DNA from: CAVQEK01 sp964596645
GTDB taxonomy: Bacteria; Bacteroidota; Bacteroidia; Cytophagales; Cyclobacteriaceae
DNA length: 43,057 bases
NCBI GenBank assembly: GCA_964596645.1
Contig: CAZQVB010000036.1
Span: 1 to 43,057 of the forward strand
Reading direction: 5' to 3'
Position numbers and translations under genes: made by a program. Position 1 is the first letter of the stretch, and each line of letters opens with the position of its first letter. Below are positions 17,409 through 26,794 of this stretch, in pieces. Under the pieces are notes generated by a model that was given only the letters and a program-made list of their open reading frames with translations, was not told the origin of the DNA and did not search any database.

Positions 17409-18758
17409 TTATTCTACTATGATGGTGTAGCCACGTATACCGTGCTCATGGCTATCGAGACCGTCTATTTCATGCTCTTTAGATACCCGCACACCGATGG
17501 TCACCTTCAATATGTAAAAGATGAGCAGGGCCAGCGGAAATGCTACCGCACCATAAGAGAGCACACCGATCAATTGAGTGATGAATGAATGATCTGCCGA
17601 GAAAATGCCTACCGCAAGCGTGCCCCATATTCCACAGGTAAGGTGAACAGATACTGCACCTACCACGTCGTCGAGTTTGAACTTATCGAGGGTGATGGCG
17701 GAAAGCACAACCAGTATACCGGCGACAGCGCCTATAAAGAGGGCAGCATTGATGGAGACCACATCGGCACCGGCAGTGATGCCGACCAATCCGGCCAATA
17801 TGCCGTTCAGCACCATACCCAGATCCATGCGCCTGAAGGTGAAGTACGCCGTCACGAAGCCAAACAATCCGCCGGTACATGCCGCAAGGCTGGTGGTAAC
17901 CAGTACATAAGAAACCAGATCGGGATCGGCCGACAGTACAGAGCCGCCGTTGAAGCCAAACCAGCCCAGCCAAAGAAGAAATACACCGATCACCGCCAAC
18001 GGCACTGAAGAGCCCGGCTTGTCGATCACTTTGCCGTTGTCGTACTTACCAAGGCGTGCACCTATTACGATGATGCCGGCAAGTGCTCCCCAGCCACCCA
18101 CAGAGTGTACCAGTGTAGAACCTGCAAAATCGTAGAAGTTCATGTCGTTCAGCCAGCCGCCGCCCCACTTCCAGCTACCCAGGAATGGGTACACGATACC
18201 CACATAAAACAGGGTAAAAATCATGTAGGCAGAAAGCTTCACACGCTCTGCAATGGCACCCGAAACGATGGTGGCTGCCGTAGCAGCAAACATGCCCTGA
18301 AACAGGAAGTCCGTCCAGTAGGTGTAGCCGCCGCCAGCGTAGTCGATGGAAGCGCCATCACTTGCCGGGTCGAAGCCAATGCCAAAGCCGGCAAAGCCCA
18401 GCACGCCGGCGATCAGGTCGAAGTCGCCCGGGTACATCAGGTTAAAGCCGATAAAGCAATAAGTGACGATGCCTAAGATGGGCGTAATGGTGTTTTTGAA
18501 AAGGATGTTCACCGTGTTTTTAGACTGGCCAAATCCCGCCTCTACACCAGCAAAGCCGAGGTGCATAATAAACACGAGGGCTGTGGCCAACATCATCCAG
18601 ATGTTGTTGGCGGTAAAAAGCGAGACCGCCGCAGCACTGGCCGCTTCAGTGGCCGCCTGTGTTGCATCGAGTAGAACAATATCCGCGAGCTTTGGCATGC
18701 CAAGCGAGCCGGTAAGCAGCGACGGACCCTCCATAAAAGCAGTAATCAATTTTTCCAT
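17409..18758 (-). CDS. amt: Ammonium transporter
   Basis: Inner-membrane Amt/Rh-family channel that takes up ammonium. About 11 hydrophobic helices are visible. The twin-histidine pore is represented by the histidines in STLVHSVGGWGALAG and VGAVSVHLTCGIWG. I chose MEKLITAFMEG as the start (18758), 12 codons inside the longest frame, because the residues before it look non-coding. The preceding helix and the segment NNIWMMLATALVFIMH fit the family N-terminus. No glnK/PII gene is adjacent, unlike many amtB operons; an outer-membrane porin follows instead. A -7 box lies about 172 bases upstream at 18930-18937, implying a long leader. Confidence 0.95.
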   Translation of the reverse strand: MEKLITAFMEGPSLLTGSLGMPKLADIVLLDATQAATEAASAAAVSLFTANNIWMMLATALVFIMHLGFAGVEAGFGQSKNTVNILFKNTITPILGIVTYCFIGFNLMYPGDFDLIAGVLGFAGFGIGFDPASDGASIDYAGGGYTYWTDFLFQGMFAATAATIVSGAIAERVKLSAYMIFTLFYVGIVYPFLGSWKWGGGWLNDMNFYDFAGSTLVHSVGGWGALAGIIVIGARLGKYDNGKVIDKPGSSVPLAVIGVFLLWLGWFGFNGGSVLSADPDLVSYVLVTTSLAACTGGLFGFVTAYFTFRRMDLGMVLNGILAGLVGITAGADVVSINAALFIGAVAGILVVLSAITLDKFKLDDVVGAVSVHLTCGIWGTLAVGIFSADHSFITQLIGVLSYGAVAFPLALLIFYILKVTIGVRVSKEHEIDGLDSHEHGIRGYTIIVE

Positions 18759-18929
18759 AGTTTTTAGTTTGAATAAGAGATTTGAAACAACCAATATTTA
18801 AAAATTTGCAATTCTATAACCGTCCCGTGGTATTTCTTAAAAATTTGGCAAAAGGCACATTAAGCGATCCCCCAGCCTGTACTTCGCGTAGTCATCGATT
18901 CTGATGTACTTTTCATATTCGAAGTGTGA

Positions 18930-18937
18930 CAAAAGTA
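18930..18937 (-). promoter_or_regulatory. Possible -7 box for amt (minus strand)
   Basis: On the minus strand this reads TACTTTTG, an exact TAnnTTTG. The -33 element is unclear in the T-rich upstream sequence. If used, the amt leader would be about 165 bases, long enough for regulation. Confidence 0.4.
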
Positions 18938-19379
18938 TGCAAGCATTCAAAAATTAAAAATTTATTAATAATAAATGGGTATGGCGCAATTTTTTGCACT
19001 CATTCCGGTGATGTATTCAATTCTGAATAATTTTTCAGGCTATTTATTGAAGCCAATTCAAAATTTTCGGCACATATCGACCTTACTTCTATTGCTTGTA
19101 ATATAATTATTACATGATTTAATTGCACTTTATTTATTCTGCACTAATAAAGCTCATACATAAAAGCATATTTTCCATCATTTGATTCATTTCACACCCC
19201 TATTTCATCCATTTTTTGTAATTCTTATTTTCACAGGCGATCTACAAAACCATTATTGTTCATATTTTACACCTATTCGTCATATAATGGTTCCGTTATA
19301 CTCCTCAAATCATATTTTTCTGATTTGCAGGATTATTTTCAAACCAATACCTTATTCGCATCAATAAAGCAGGTCGTAT
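18938..19379. other. AT-rich gene-free divergent intergenic region
   Basis: The approximately 620 bases from the amt start to the dehydrogenase start are markedly AT-rich and contain no supported gene, tRNA or repeat module of the kind seen elsewhere. Apart from the minus-strand -7 box, I see nothing definite. It probably holds the control regions of two divergent genes. Confidence 0.6.
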
Positions 19380-20267
19380 ATGAAGAGAGTGACAGTAATC
19401 GGGGCGGGTACAATGGGCAGCGGTATAGCCCAATTATTTGCGGAAAACGCCTATGAGGTGGCTGTATATGATTCACACACCCCTCAATTGGAGCGCGCCA
19501 AACATATAATAGACGAAAGTCTGGCACGAAAAGAAGCCAAAGGCAGCATCACAGCAGACGATAGAAAAGGCATAAATGCACGCATCGCCGTAGCAGCCTC
19601 TGTAAAAGAAGCCGTGGCCGATAGTGACCTGGTCATAGAGGCCATACGCGAAAGTGAGGAGGATAAGCGCGCCCTGGCAGAACAATTGGTGCCCCTCGTT
19701 GCCGACAGCACTCTAGTTGCCACCAATACTTCATCCATTTCCATCACCCGCATGGTGGGCACACTCGCCTTCGCCGACCGCTTTATCGGTATGCACTTCA
19801 TGAATCCTGTACCTGTGATGCAACTGGTGGAAATCATAAGGGGTCACAGAACGAGCGACGATACTGTAAGGCGCATTGTAGAAATAACAAAATCACTGCA
19901 ACGCGTGCCGGTACTGGTCAATGACTACCCCGGCTTTGTGTCTAACCGGCTATTGATGCCGCTCATCAATGAAGCCATTTGGGCACTGCACGAGGGCGTA
20001 GCAGATATAGCAGCCATCGACACCGTAATGCAACTCGGCATGAATCACCCGATGGGACCGCTTAAGCTGGCAGACTTCATCGGGCTTGATGTGTGCCTGT
20101 CGATCATGAATGTACTACACCAGGGCATGGGCAACGACAAATATGCCGCTTGCCCGCTGCTGATAAAAATGGTAGACAGCGGCAACCTCGGCCGGAAAAG
20201 CGGCAGCGGGTTCTACGACTGGCAGCAGGATACGAAAAACCCGCCGGCGGCAACCGGAATTTTATAA
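19380..20267 (+). CDS. 3-hydroxyacyl-CoA (3-hydroxybutyryl-CoA) dehydrogenase
   Basis: NAD-dependent cytoplasmic enzyme that interconverts 3-hydroxyacyl-CoA and 3-oxoacyl-CoA in beta-oxidation, butyrate-type or phenylacetate pathways. The 295-residue monofunctional form has a Rossmann motif GAGTMGSGIAQLFA (residues 7-20), VATNTSSISIT, the catalytic-histidine segment GMHFMNPVPVMQLVE, and a C-terminal domain with NHPMGPLKLADFIGLDV and GRKSGSGFYDW. It stands alone, so the pathway is not indicated by neighbours. Divergent from amt across an AT-rich spacer. Confidence 0.94.
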   Translation: MKRVTVIGAGTMGSGIAQLFAENAYEVAVYDSHTPQLERAKHIIDESLARKEAKGSITADDRKGINARIAVAASVKEAVADSDLVIEAIRESEEDKRALAEQLVPLVADSTLVATNTSSISITRMVGTLAFADRFIGMHFMNPVPVMQLVEIIRGHRTSDDTVRRIVEITKSLQRVPVLVNDYPGFVSNRLLMPLINEAIWALHEGVADIAAIDTVMQLGMNHPMGPLKLADFIGLDVCLSIMNVLHQGMGNDKYAACPLLIKMVDSGNLGRKSGSGFYDWQQDTKNPPAATGIL

Positions 20268-20479
20268 GTAATTCTTGTTAATGTACAATATTGGCAAACT
20301 GCACTGTGAACTGTATTGGTACTTTATATGAAAGAAATATGACTTTTCAGCTAATCGATTTGCAGCCATGTTTTTGTTTCTCAATATTTAATATCTTTCG
20401 AAAAAACCGATAAATACCAGCTATGACAAAATCTTTACTACAGCGATTTTTACCATCTGCAATGTAGTCATTCGGCCAA

Positions 20480-20854
20480 TTGCCATTCCCTTATCTTTAC
20501 CTTCTCATCTTTGAATCGTTCAAAGTGGACAATGACAACCATTCTATACACGCCATCCATCGCTGCGAAAACCTCTTCTTCGATTGGATATACGACAAGC
20601 TGCGCAACCTGGACGTGGCTGTGCCGCGCAATATCGACCTCTCTGATGTCATCAGCCTGTATGAGCACAAGCTACACCCTGAGAACCAGCTCCTGAAACC
20701 GCTCAAGCAGTGGGATAAGAAACGGGCCCAATGCCTGCACATATCGGCAGGCGATCATGCAGCCGATCACCTCAGCGACGCAGAATACCAACAAATGCTC
20801 GAAACCACCGCCTTCGACGGACAGGTGCTTTGGCTCACCTTGAAGAAAATTTAG
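20480..20854 (+). CDS. Orphan hypothetical protein, no ATG start
   Basis: An open frame of up to 124 codons with codon use like its neighbours (many C/G third positions), and a composition that looks protein-like, for example FFDWIYDKLRNLDVAVPRNI. I do not recognise the family. There is no in-frame ATG: the frame opens after a TAG at 20465 and offers TTG at 20480 or GTG at 20525. It could be a real gene with an alternative start or a 5'-truncated remnant. It is followed by repeat clusters. Confidence 0.45.
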   Translation: MPFPYLYLLIFESFKVDNDNHSIHAIHRCENLFFDWIYDKLRNLDVAVPRNIDLSDVISLYEHKLHPENQLLKPLKQWDKKRAQCLHISAGDHAADHLSDAEYQQMLETTAFDGQVLWLTLKKI

Positions 20855-20938
20855 TGATCGGCAAGGTACAGCTGGTGCACCCATTTTGTACAGTCTTTAC
20901 GATTTGCTCAGCTAGCTCAAAGCGCGCCTGCATTGCTG

Positions 20939-20990
20939 CGTGTCCTCACGCACCAACTCCCACCACCCCATGTGTGGGGACATGATCGAA
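20939..20990. repeat. GTGCGTG/GGACAC repeat, copy 1
   Basis: CACGCACCAACTCCCACC and neighbouring sequence resemble the words at 25567-25665 (GGGTGGGGACACGCACC). On the reverse strand both read as TTGGTGCGTG followed by a GGACAC-type word. It includes CCCCATGTGTGGGG, an imperfect hairpin. Evidence is short-word similarity only. Confidence 0.5.
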
Positions 20991-21024
20991 ACCTTGTGAA
21001 GCCATGGCGCCCTTTTAAAATGTA

Positions 21025-21095
21025 CCGTGCGCCACAAGCCATGGAATAGCAGTGTCACATTGCCAACAGATGCTCAAAAAAGTTCAGCATGACCC
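21025..21095. repeat. Inverted copy of the 40 kb repeat modules
   Basis: In reverse complement this reads GGGTCATGCTGAACTT and AGCATCTG, then CTATTCCATGGC. These match modules at 40431-40459 and 40218-40230. The segment also shows the ATGCTGAA/TTCAGCAT-type inverted repeat in degraded form. It abuts the word-like repeat at 21114. Confidence 0.65.
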
Positions 21096-21113
21096 TCAAT
21101 TTTTATTCTTTTG

Positions 21114-21345
21114 TGAGCTTTCACCCTTCACTTTAAGCTTTACCCATTACCATTCACCAATCTACTTTTCCTTTGAGCTTTCAGCTTTGAACTTTCAGCT
21201 TCACCCTTCACCCTTTCTCCAGTCTACCAATCCACTAACCCACGAATCTACTTTTCCTTTAAGCTTTCAGCTATTCCACCAGTCTACGAATCCACCAACC
21301 CACCAATCTACTTTCCTTTGAGCTTTCAGCTTTGAGCTTTGAGCT
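21114..21345. repeat. Word-like repeat, copy 2, running into a gene
   Basis: Repeats of TTTGAGCTTTCAGCTTT and CCACCAATCTACTTT words like those at 261-450. The cluster runs into the 3' end of the KTSC-like gene on the minus strand, providing its last codons and stop (21326-21345). Confidence 0.75.
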
Positions 21346-21706
21346 TAAACACAAACCGGTCGCGCAGGTAAAAATGGTAATACCCGCTGAGCGAGTTGGC
21401 ATTTTTCAGATTTTGCCACACCCCCAATGGCACCGCCTGGTGCAGCACCTCTTTGCCACCATACCGAATGAGCAAGTAGCCAGTCTCCCCGTCGCAGCTA
21501 TAATAGGATGCGCTGCGTATGGCCTCATCATTGCCCTCTGCCAGGCGCTGTTCATGAATCAAAAAAGATGATTTCCTCAGGTATTCGATGGCCGCCTTTT
21601 GTGATTTCCACTGCACAGGTATCGTATCGCATGGCGTAGGTGAGGCATAAGTGAGCGCGTGGGCAGTGATGAAAAAAATAAACAAGGATATCTTGTGAAA
21701 CACCAT
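21326..21706 (-). CDS. Secreted KTSC-like domain protein
   Basis: A 126-residue protein with a signal peptide (about residues 1-21, ending YAS). The C-terminal part, from AIRSASYYSCDGETGYLLIRYGG through VPLGVWQNLKNANSLSGYYHFYLRDRF, fits the KTSC pattern: an initial I-S-Y strand, a strand-turn-strand, VP..V...L..A.S.G.Y and a final R..F. KTSC domains are small and of poorly known function, sometimes fused to nucleases or lysyl-tRNA synthetases. The last residues (LKAQS) and the stop are encoded by repeat sequence, so the original C-terminus may have been altered. Divergent from purL, 163 bases apart. Confidence 0.7.
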   Translation of the reverse strand: MVFHKISLFIFFITAHALTYASPTPCDTIPVQWKSQKAAIEYLRKSSFLIHEQRLAEGNDEAIRSASYYSCDGETGYLLIRYGGKEVLHQAVPLGVWQNLKNANSLSGYYHFYLRDRFVFKLKAQS

Positions 21707-21826
21707 ATTAACCTACAAATACGTGCGCTGAATGAGAAGAAAGAGACCCAAGGCTGCCGTGCCCATTGCCCCCCAAAGATTGCCTTAACTTTGTGAAGTT
21801 ACCACTCCAAAACGTGAATTCTTTTA

Positions 21827-21834
21827 TATTTTTG
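21827..21834 (+). promoter_or_regulatory. -7 box upstream of purL
   Basis: TATTTTTG is an exact TAnnTTTG, 35 bases before the purL ATG. Transcription would start near 21840, at or next to the ATG of the ten-codon leader frame at 21841. A good -33 box is not seen at the usual spacing. Confidence 0.5.
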
Positions 21835-21840
21835 CGGCGC

Positions 21841-21873
21841 ATGTCCAACCTATTGAAAAATTCCCACAAATGA
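21841..21873 (+). CDS. Possible 10-residue leader ORF overlapping purL start
   Basis: ATG at 21841 opens MSNLLKNSHK and its TGA overlaps the purL ATG as ATGA. It begins about seven bases after the -7 box, so the transcript could be nearly leaderless for it. Translational coupling to purL is possible, but a ten-codon frame of this kind can arise by chance. Confidence 0.25.
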   Translation: MSNLLKNSHK

Positions 21874-24800
21874 TATCGTTCTTTCGATCAGACAACCTGG
21901 TGCGTGCCGTGGCTTCGGTACATCCTTTTGCACATGAACACATAGACCGGCTTGTTTGGCTTTTTGGCAACGCCACCTATGTGGAGGCTGAAGCCATAGA
22001 AGGCACCTTCGTAGGGCCAAGGAAAGAAATGATAACCCCTTGGAGTACCAACGCGGTAGAGATCACCCAGAATATGGGCATACAGGGCATCATAAGGATT
22101 GAGGAGTTTGAAGAAGTGCATGGTGCTGGCCATGATTATGATCCGATGCTGCGACAGCTCTACCACAACCTCGACCAGCAGATTTTCACCATTGGCCACC
22201 AGCCAGAGGCCATTGCCTTCATTGACGACATAGCAGACTACAACCGGCAACAAGGCCTTGCGCTCAGCAATGAGGAAATAGAGTATTTGAATCAGCTCAG
22301 CGGAAACCTGAACAGAAAACTCACCGACAGCGAGATATTCGGATTCTCGCAGGTAAACTCAGAGCATTGCCGGCATAAAATATTCAACGGCACATTTGTG
22401 ATTGACGGACGGCCGCGTGAGGCTACGCTGTTTGAACTCATAAAACGCACCACACAGCGTCATCAAAACAGGGTTGTGTCGGCTTATAAAGACAACTGCG
22501 CCTTCATACAAGGACCCGTTGTGGAGCAATTTGCTCCGCGCACGCAGGATAAGCCCGATTATTTTTCAGCCAAGCCGTTCGAAGCGGTCATTTCCATAAA
22601 AGCAGAAACGCACAACTTCCCCACCACGGTAGAGCCTTTCAATGGAGCGGCCACAGGCAGTGGTGGAGAAATACGCGACAGGATAGGTGGTGGCAAAGGT
22701 GCCATACCCCTGGCCGGCACAGCGGTGTACATGACCTCCTACCCCCGCCTCACCGACGGCAGGCCATGGGAAAAAAACATCGAAGCCCGGCAATGGCTCT
22801 ATCATTCACCGGCCGATATACTCATCAAAGCCTCCAACGGTGCCAGTGACTTTGGCAATAAGTTTGGCCAACCGCTCATTTGCGGCAGTGTGTTTACTTT
22901 CGAGCATCAGGAAAATGACAAATTATACGGCTACGACAAGGTGATCATGCTGGCAGGGGGCATCGGCTTTGGCAAGAAAAAAGACAGTATAAAAGATAAG
23001 CCCGCCACCGGCGACAAAATTGTACTGCTGGGGGGTGACAATTACCGCATAGGCATGGGCGGAGGGGCGGTATCGTCTGTGGCCACCGGCGAATTTGCCA
23101 ACGCCATAGAACTCAACGCCGTGCAGCGCTCCAATCCTGAAATGCAGAAAAGAGCCAGCAACGCCATAAGGGCGCTGGTAGAATCAGACGAAAATCCTAT
23201 TGTCTCCATCCACGACCACGGCGCCGGCGGCCACCTCAACTGCCTGTCGGAACTGGTGGAAGACAGTGGCGGCGTCATTGATATAGAGCAATTACCGGTG
23301 GGCGACCCCACCCTTTCCGATAAGGAGATTATCGGCAATGAATCGCAGGAACGTATGGGCCTGGTGCTGAAACCGAAGGATACCGACACACTGAGAAAAA
23401 TTGCCGATCGTGAACGCGCACCCATGTACATCGTGGGTGAAGCCACAGGCGACTTTCAATTCATATTTAAAAGAAATACAGGCAAGGTNNNNNNNNNNGC
23501 TACAGCTGGCCGCCCTGTTTGGCAACCCGCCCAAAACGGTGATGGAAGACGCTACCGTGCGCTGTGCCTATCGCGAACCGGAGTACGACGAAGAAGAAAT
23601 ACACGACCACATCAAGAATGTGCTGAGCCTGGAAGCGGTAGCATGCAAAGACTGGCTCACCAACAAAGTAGACAGGTCGGTGTCGGGCAAGGTGGCCAAG
23701 CAGCAAACAGCAGGGCCCATACAACTGCCGCTGAACAACCTCGGCGTGAGCGCGCTTGACTATCAGGGCGAAAAAGGCATAGCCACAGCCATAGGCCATG
23801 CGCCGGCCGCTGCGCTGACTGATGCCGCACGCGGATCGGTGCTCTCCATCGCCGAATCGCTCACCAACATCATATGGGCGCCGATAGAAGGCGGACTCAG
23901 CGGTATATCGCTGAGCGCCAACTGGATGTGGCCGTGCAAAAACACCGGAGAAGATGCACGGCTTTACGAAGCGGTGCAGGCCGCCAGCGACTTTGCCATT
24001 GCACTGGGCATAAACATACCCACCGGCAAAGACAGCCTGTCGATGACACAAAAATACCCCGATGGCAAAAGCGTGTTGGCCCCCGGCACCGTCATCATAT
24101 CGGCCGCAGGCGAGGTGTCTGATGTGAAAAAAGTGGTAGAGCCCGTTCTGCAACCGGCATCCAACAGCGCGCTGCTGTATATAGATCTGAGTAAAGCCCC
24201 CTTGAGCCTGGGAGGCAGCAGCTTCTCCCAAACCCAGAACTGCCTGGGCGTACAACCTCCCACTGTGGCCGATGCCGAGTATTTCAAAAATGCCTTCAAC
24301 GCCATACAGCTTCTGATAGACCGCGAGCTGGTATGGGCAGGCCATGATGTGTCTGCCGGAGGCATGATCACTGCACTGTTGGAAATGTGTTTCGCGCAGC
24401 CCGGCGTAGGCCTGGATGTGGACCTGAAAGCATTTAGCGAACCCGATGTGCTGAAACTGCTTTTCAGCGAAAACCCTGCGTTGCTCCTTCAGGTATCTAC
24501 CGATGGTGCGGCCGTTCAAGTATTAAAAGATCACGGCATCTCTTTTCAGCAAATAGGTCGCCCCACGCTGAACCGGTCGCTCAGGATACGGAGAATCACC
24601 AACGACTTCGAATTTGACATCGACAGCCTGCGCGACGTGTGGTTCAGCCCATCGTACCAGCTCGACCGACTGCAGAGCGGCGAAGCCCTGGCCCGACAGC
24701 GGTTTGATCATTACAAGACTCAGGTGCTGGAATATCGCTTTCCGTCAGGCTTTGAAGGCACACGGCAGCAATGGCAACTCGAAAAAAAGCGGCAAGGTGA

Positions 24801-25563
24801 CAGCGGCATCCGTGCGGCCATTATACGCGAAAAAGGCGTGAATGGCGACAGGGAAATGGCCTGGGCACTGTATGCCGCGGGCTTCGACGTAAAGGACGTG
24901 CATATGACAGACCTCATCTCAGGCCGCGAAAACCTGGAAGATGTACGCATGATCGTGTTTGTGGGAGGCTTTTCCAACTCCGATGTGCTCGGTTCGGCCA
25001 AAGGCTGGGCGGGGGCATTTTTATACAACGAAAAGGCCAAAAAGGCTTTGGATAACTTCTACAACCGGCCCGACACACTGAGCCTTGGTGTGTGCAACGG
25101 GTGCCAGCTGATGGTAGAACTCGGCGTGGTGAACAAAAACCATAAGGCTAAGCCACGCATGCTGCACAATGAGTCGCACAAATTTGAATCGGCCTTTGTA
25201 AATGTCGACATTCTCGAAAACCATAGCGTGATGCTGCAAAATATGGCGGGCACGCGATTGGGTATATGGGTGTCGCACGGGGAGGGCCGATTTGACTTTC
25301 CCTTGCCCAAAGACCAATACCACATTCCGTTGCGCTATAGCTATGATGCATACCCGGGTAATCCCAACGGTTCGTCATACCACACAGCAGCCCTCTGCTC
25401 CGACGATGGGCGCCATCTGGTGATGATGCCGCACCTGGAGCGCTCTCTTTATCCCTGGAACTGGGCGCACTACCCCGCAGATCGCAAGCAAGACGAGGTA
25501 TCGCCCTGGATGCAGGCTTTTGTAAATGCTAAAGAATGGCTTGCGCTGCATCCCAATCATTAA
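21870..25563 (+). CDS. purL: Phosphoribosylformylglycinamidine synthase, single-chain, split by gap
   Basis: ATP-dependent amidotransferase that converts FGAR to FGAM in purine synthesis. It has the large single-chain form: an N-terminal PurS-like part, two synthase domains (SQVNSEHCRHKIFNGTF, ETHNFPTTVEPFNGAATGSGGEIRD, HDHGAGGHLNCLSELV) and a C-terminal glutaminase with GVCNGCQLM (nucleophile cysteine). Ten Ns at 23489-23498 interrupt it, and the two sides are in different frames. With a gap of 9 bases, total length would be about 1230 residues, which fits the family, so the frame change is probably an assembly artefact rather than a mutation. The downstream side runs from 23499 to the stop at 25563. 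Confidence 0.95.
23489..23498. other. Assembly gap (10 Ns) within purL
   Basis: Ten consecutive Ns between TGK and LQLAALFGN codons. A length divisible by three is needed to join the two frames; ten is probably a placeholder. Confidence 0.99.
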
Positions 25564-25566
25564 ATC

Positions 25567-25665
25567 ACGCACCAACTGGCGATATGTTCATTGGTGGGTG
25601 GGGACACGCACCAAGGCGAGATGAGTGGATGGAATTGATGCGTAGGGACACCCACCATGGCGAAA
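25567..25665. repeat. GGGTGGGGACACGCACC repeat, copies 2 and 3
   Basis: TTGGTGGGTGGGGACACGCACCAA-like sequence at 25590-25614 is an imperfect inverted repeat, with TTGGTG at one end and CACCAA at the other. A second variant, GCGTAGGGACACCCACCATGGCG in outline, follows at about 25639-25661. These words resemble 20939-20990. The rest of 25564-25750 has no gene. Confidence 0.5.
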
Positions 25666-25751
25666 GAAGGTAAGTCCACTCCCGCTGCGACTGTCTCAGA
25701 ATTTATCTTGGGCATATGCATGTCATCCCTTTTAATTTGCCCATATTGTCG

Positions 25752-25780
25752 TTGATGTTTCTCTACATTTTATATATTTG
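25752..25780 (+). promoter_or_regulatory. Predicted promoter of mscS
   Basis: A TTG at 25752-25754 and an exact -7 box TATATTTG at 25773-25780 are separated by 18 bases, close to the Bacteroidota promoter pattern. Transcription would start about 25786, just before the palindrome at 25790-25819. Confidence 0.6.
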
Positions 25781-25789
25781 GAAATTGTT

Positions 25790-25819
25790 TGTTTAACTAT
25801 TTACCTAAATAGTTAAACA
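25790..25819. promoter_or_regulatory. Perfect 13-bp palindrome upstream of mscS
   Basis: TGTTTAACTATTT (25790-25802), loop ACCT, AAATAGTTAAACA (25807-25819): a perfect inverted repeat 30 bases before the mscS start, followed by TTTTTATTTT. It overlaps the predicted transcript start. It could be a repressor operator, a leader hairpin that affects translation, or an attenuator. Confidence 0.85.
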
Positions 25820-25849
25820 TTTTTATTTTAACCAACCACTACACGTTTC

Positions 25850-26671
25850 ATGGAAAACCTCAGTATTTACTCCGAGCAGGCAGAGGAGCTCATTCTCCTG
25901 TATGTGCCCAAGCTGGCACTGGCCATTCTCACCCTCGTCGTCGGTCTTTTGATCATTAAGCCCTTTGTGCGTTTTGTGAAAAGCACCATGGCCAAACGCC
26001 AAGTGGATCCATCCCTGGTTCCATTTATCGCCTCCATCATCAAGGCCCTTTTATACACCATGCTGTTCATCAGCGTAGCGGGCATGGTGGGCATCGAGAC
26101 CACCTCATTCATCGCTGTGCTTGGTGCAGCCGGCTTGGCCATTGGTTTGGCACTGCAGGGCAGCCTTGCCAACTTTGCCGGTGGCGTGCTCATTTTGCTG
26201 CTCAAGCCATTTCGCGTGGGCGACGTGATAGAGGCCCAGGGGGTCATTGCGCTGGTGACAGAAATTCAAATCTTTCACACCATACTCAAATCTTGGGACA
26301 ACAAGGTGATCATACTGCCCAATGGACCGCTTTCCAACGGTAACATCACCAATTTCTCTACGGAAGAAACCAGGAAAGTGGAGTGGGTATTTGGCATAGG
26401 CTACGACGACGACATCGACAAGGCGCGCCAGGTGATACTCGATACCGTTTTCCACGATGAACGCATCATCGACAGGGAAACGCCCTTTATCAACGTATCG
26501 GAGCTGGGCGACAACTCAGTAAACCTGAAGGTACGTGCCGAAGTGAAAGGAGCAGATTACTGGGCGGTCTTTTTTGAATACACCGAAAAGGTGAAAAAGG
26601 CATTCGACCAGGCGGGCATTACCATACCGTATCCACAGCGCGATGTGCATCTTTTTCAGCCCAATGCATAG
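25850..26671 (+). CDS. mscS: Small-conductance mechanosensitive channel (MscS family)
   Basis: Inner-membrane channel of 273 residues that opens on membrane tension to release solutes during hypo-osmotic shock. Three hydrophobic helices are followed by the pore-lining helix GAAGLAIGLALQGSLANFAG (about residues 91-110), very typical of MscS, then the beta domain (KPFRVGDVIEAQG) and the C-terminal cytoplasmic domain, ending TIPYPQRDVHLF. A promoter and a palindrome lie upstream. DUF3078 follows on the same strand, 123 bases on, with no clear functional link. Confidence 0.95.
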   Translation: MENLSIYSEQAEELILLYVPKLALAILTLVVGLLIIKPFVRFVKSTMAKRQVDPSLVPFIASIIKALLYTMLFISVAGMVGIETTSFIAVLGAAGLAIGLALQGSLANFAGGVLILLLKPFRVGDVIEAQGVIALVTEIQIFHTILKSWDNKVIILPNGPLSNGNITNFSTEETRKVEWVFGIGYDDDIDKARQVILDTVFHDERIIDRETPFINVSELGDNSVNLKVRAEVKGADYWAVFFEYTEKVKKAFDQAGITIPYPQRDVHLFQPNA

Positions 26672-26794
26672 ACTACTTACTCAGGAAAACTCCGGCATCT
26701 GCCTAAAACACGCTTTCGATGGTTTCTCTGGTGCTGATGCCGAAGTTTTCTTATCACGCCACACAACTCCATTTTACCTCCATCAATCATCATA

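Noticed and set aside
18978..18997. Sigma-54-like sequence (TGGCGC ... TTGCA) in the amt spacer
   Set aside because: The spacing between GG and GC is 11 rather than 10, the central bases differ and the direction points to the dehydrogenase rather than amt.
25790..25819. Intrinsic terminator
   Set aside because: The stem is AT-only apart from a few C/G pairs, and it lies between a good promoter and the mscS start, so termination would silence the gene.
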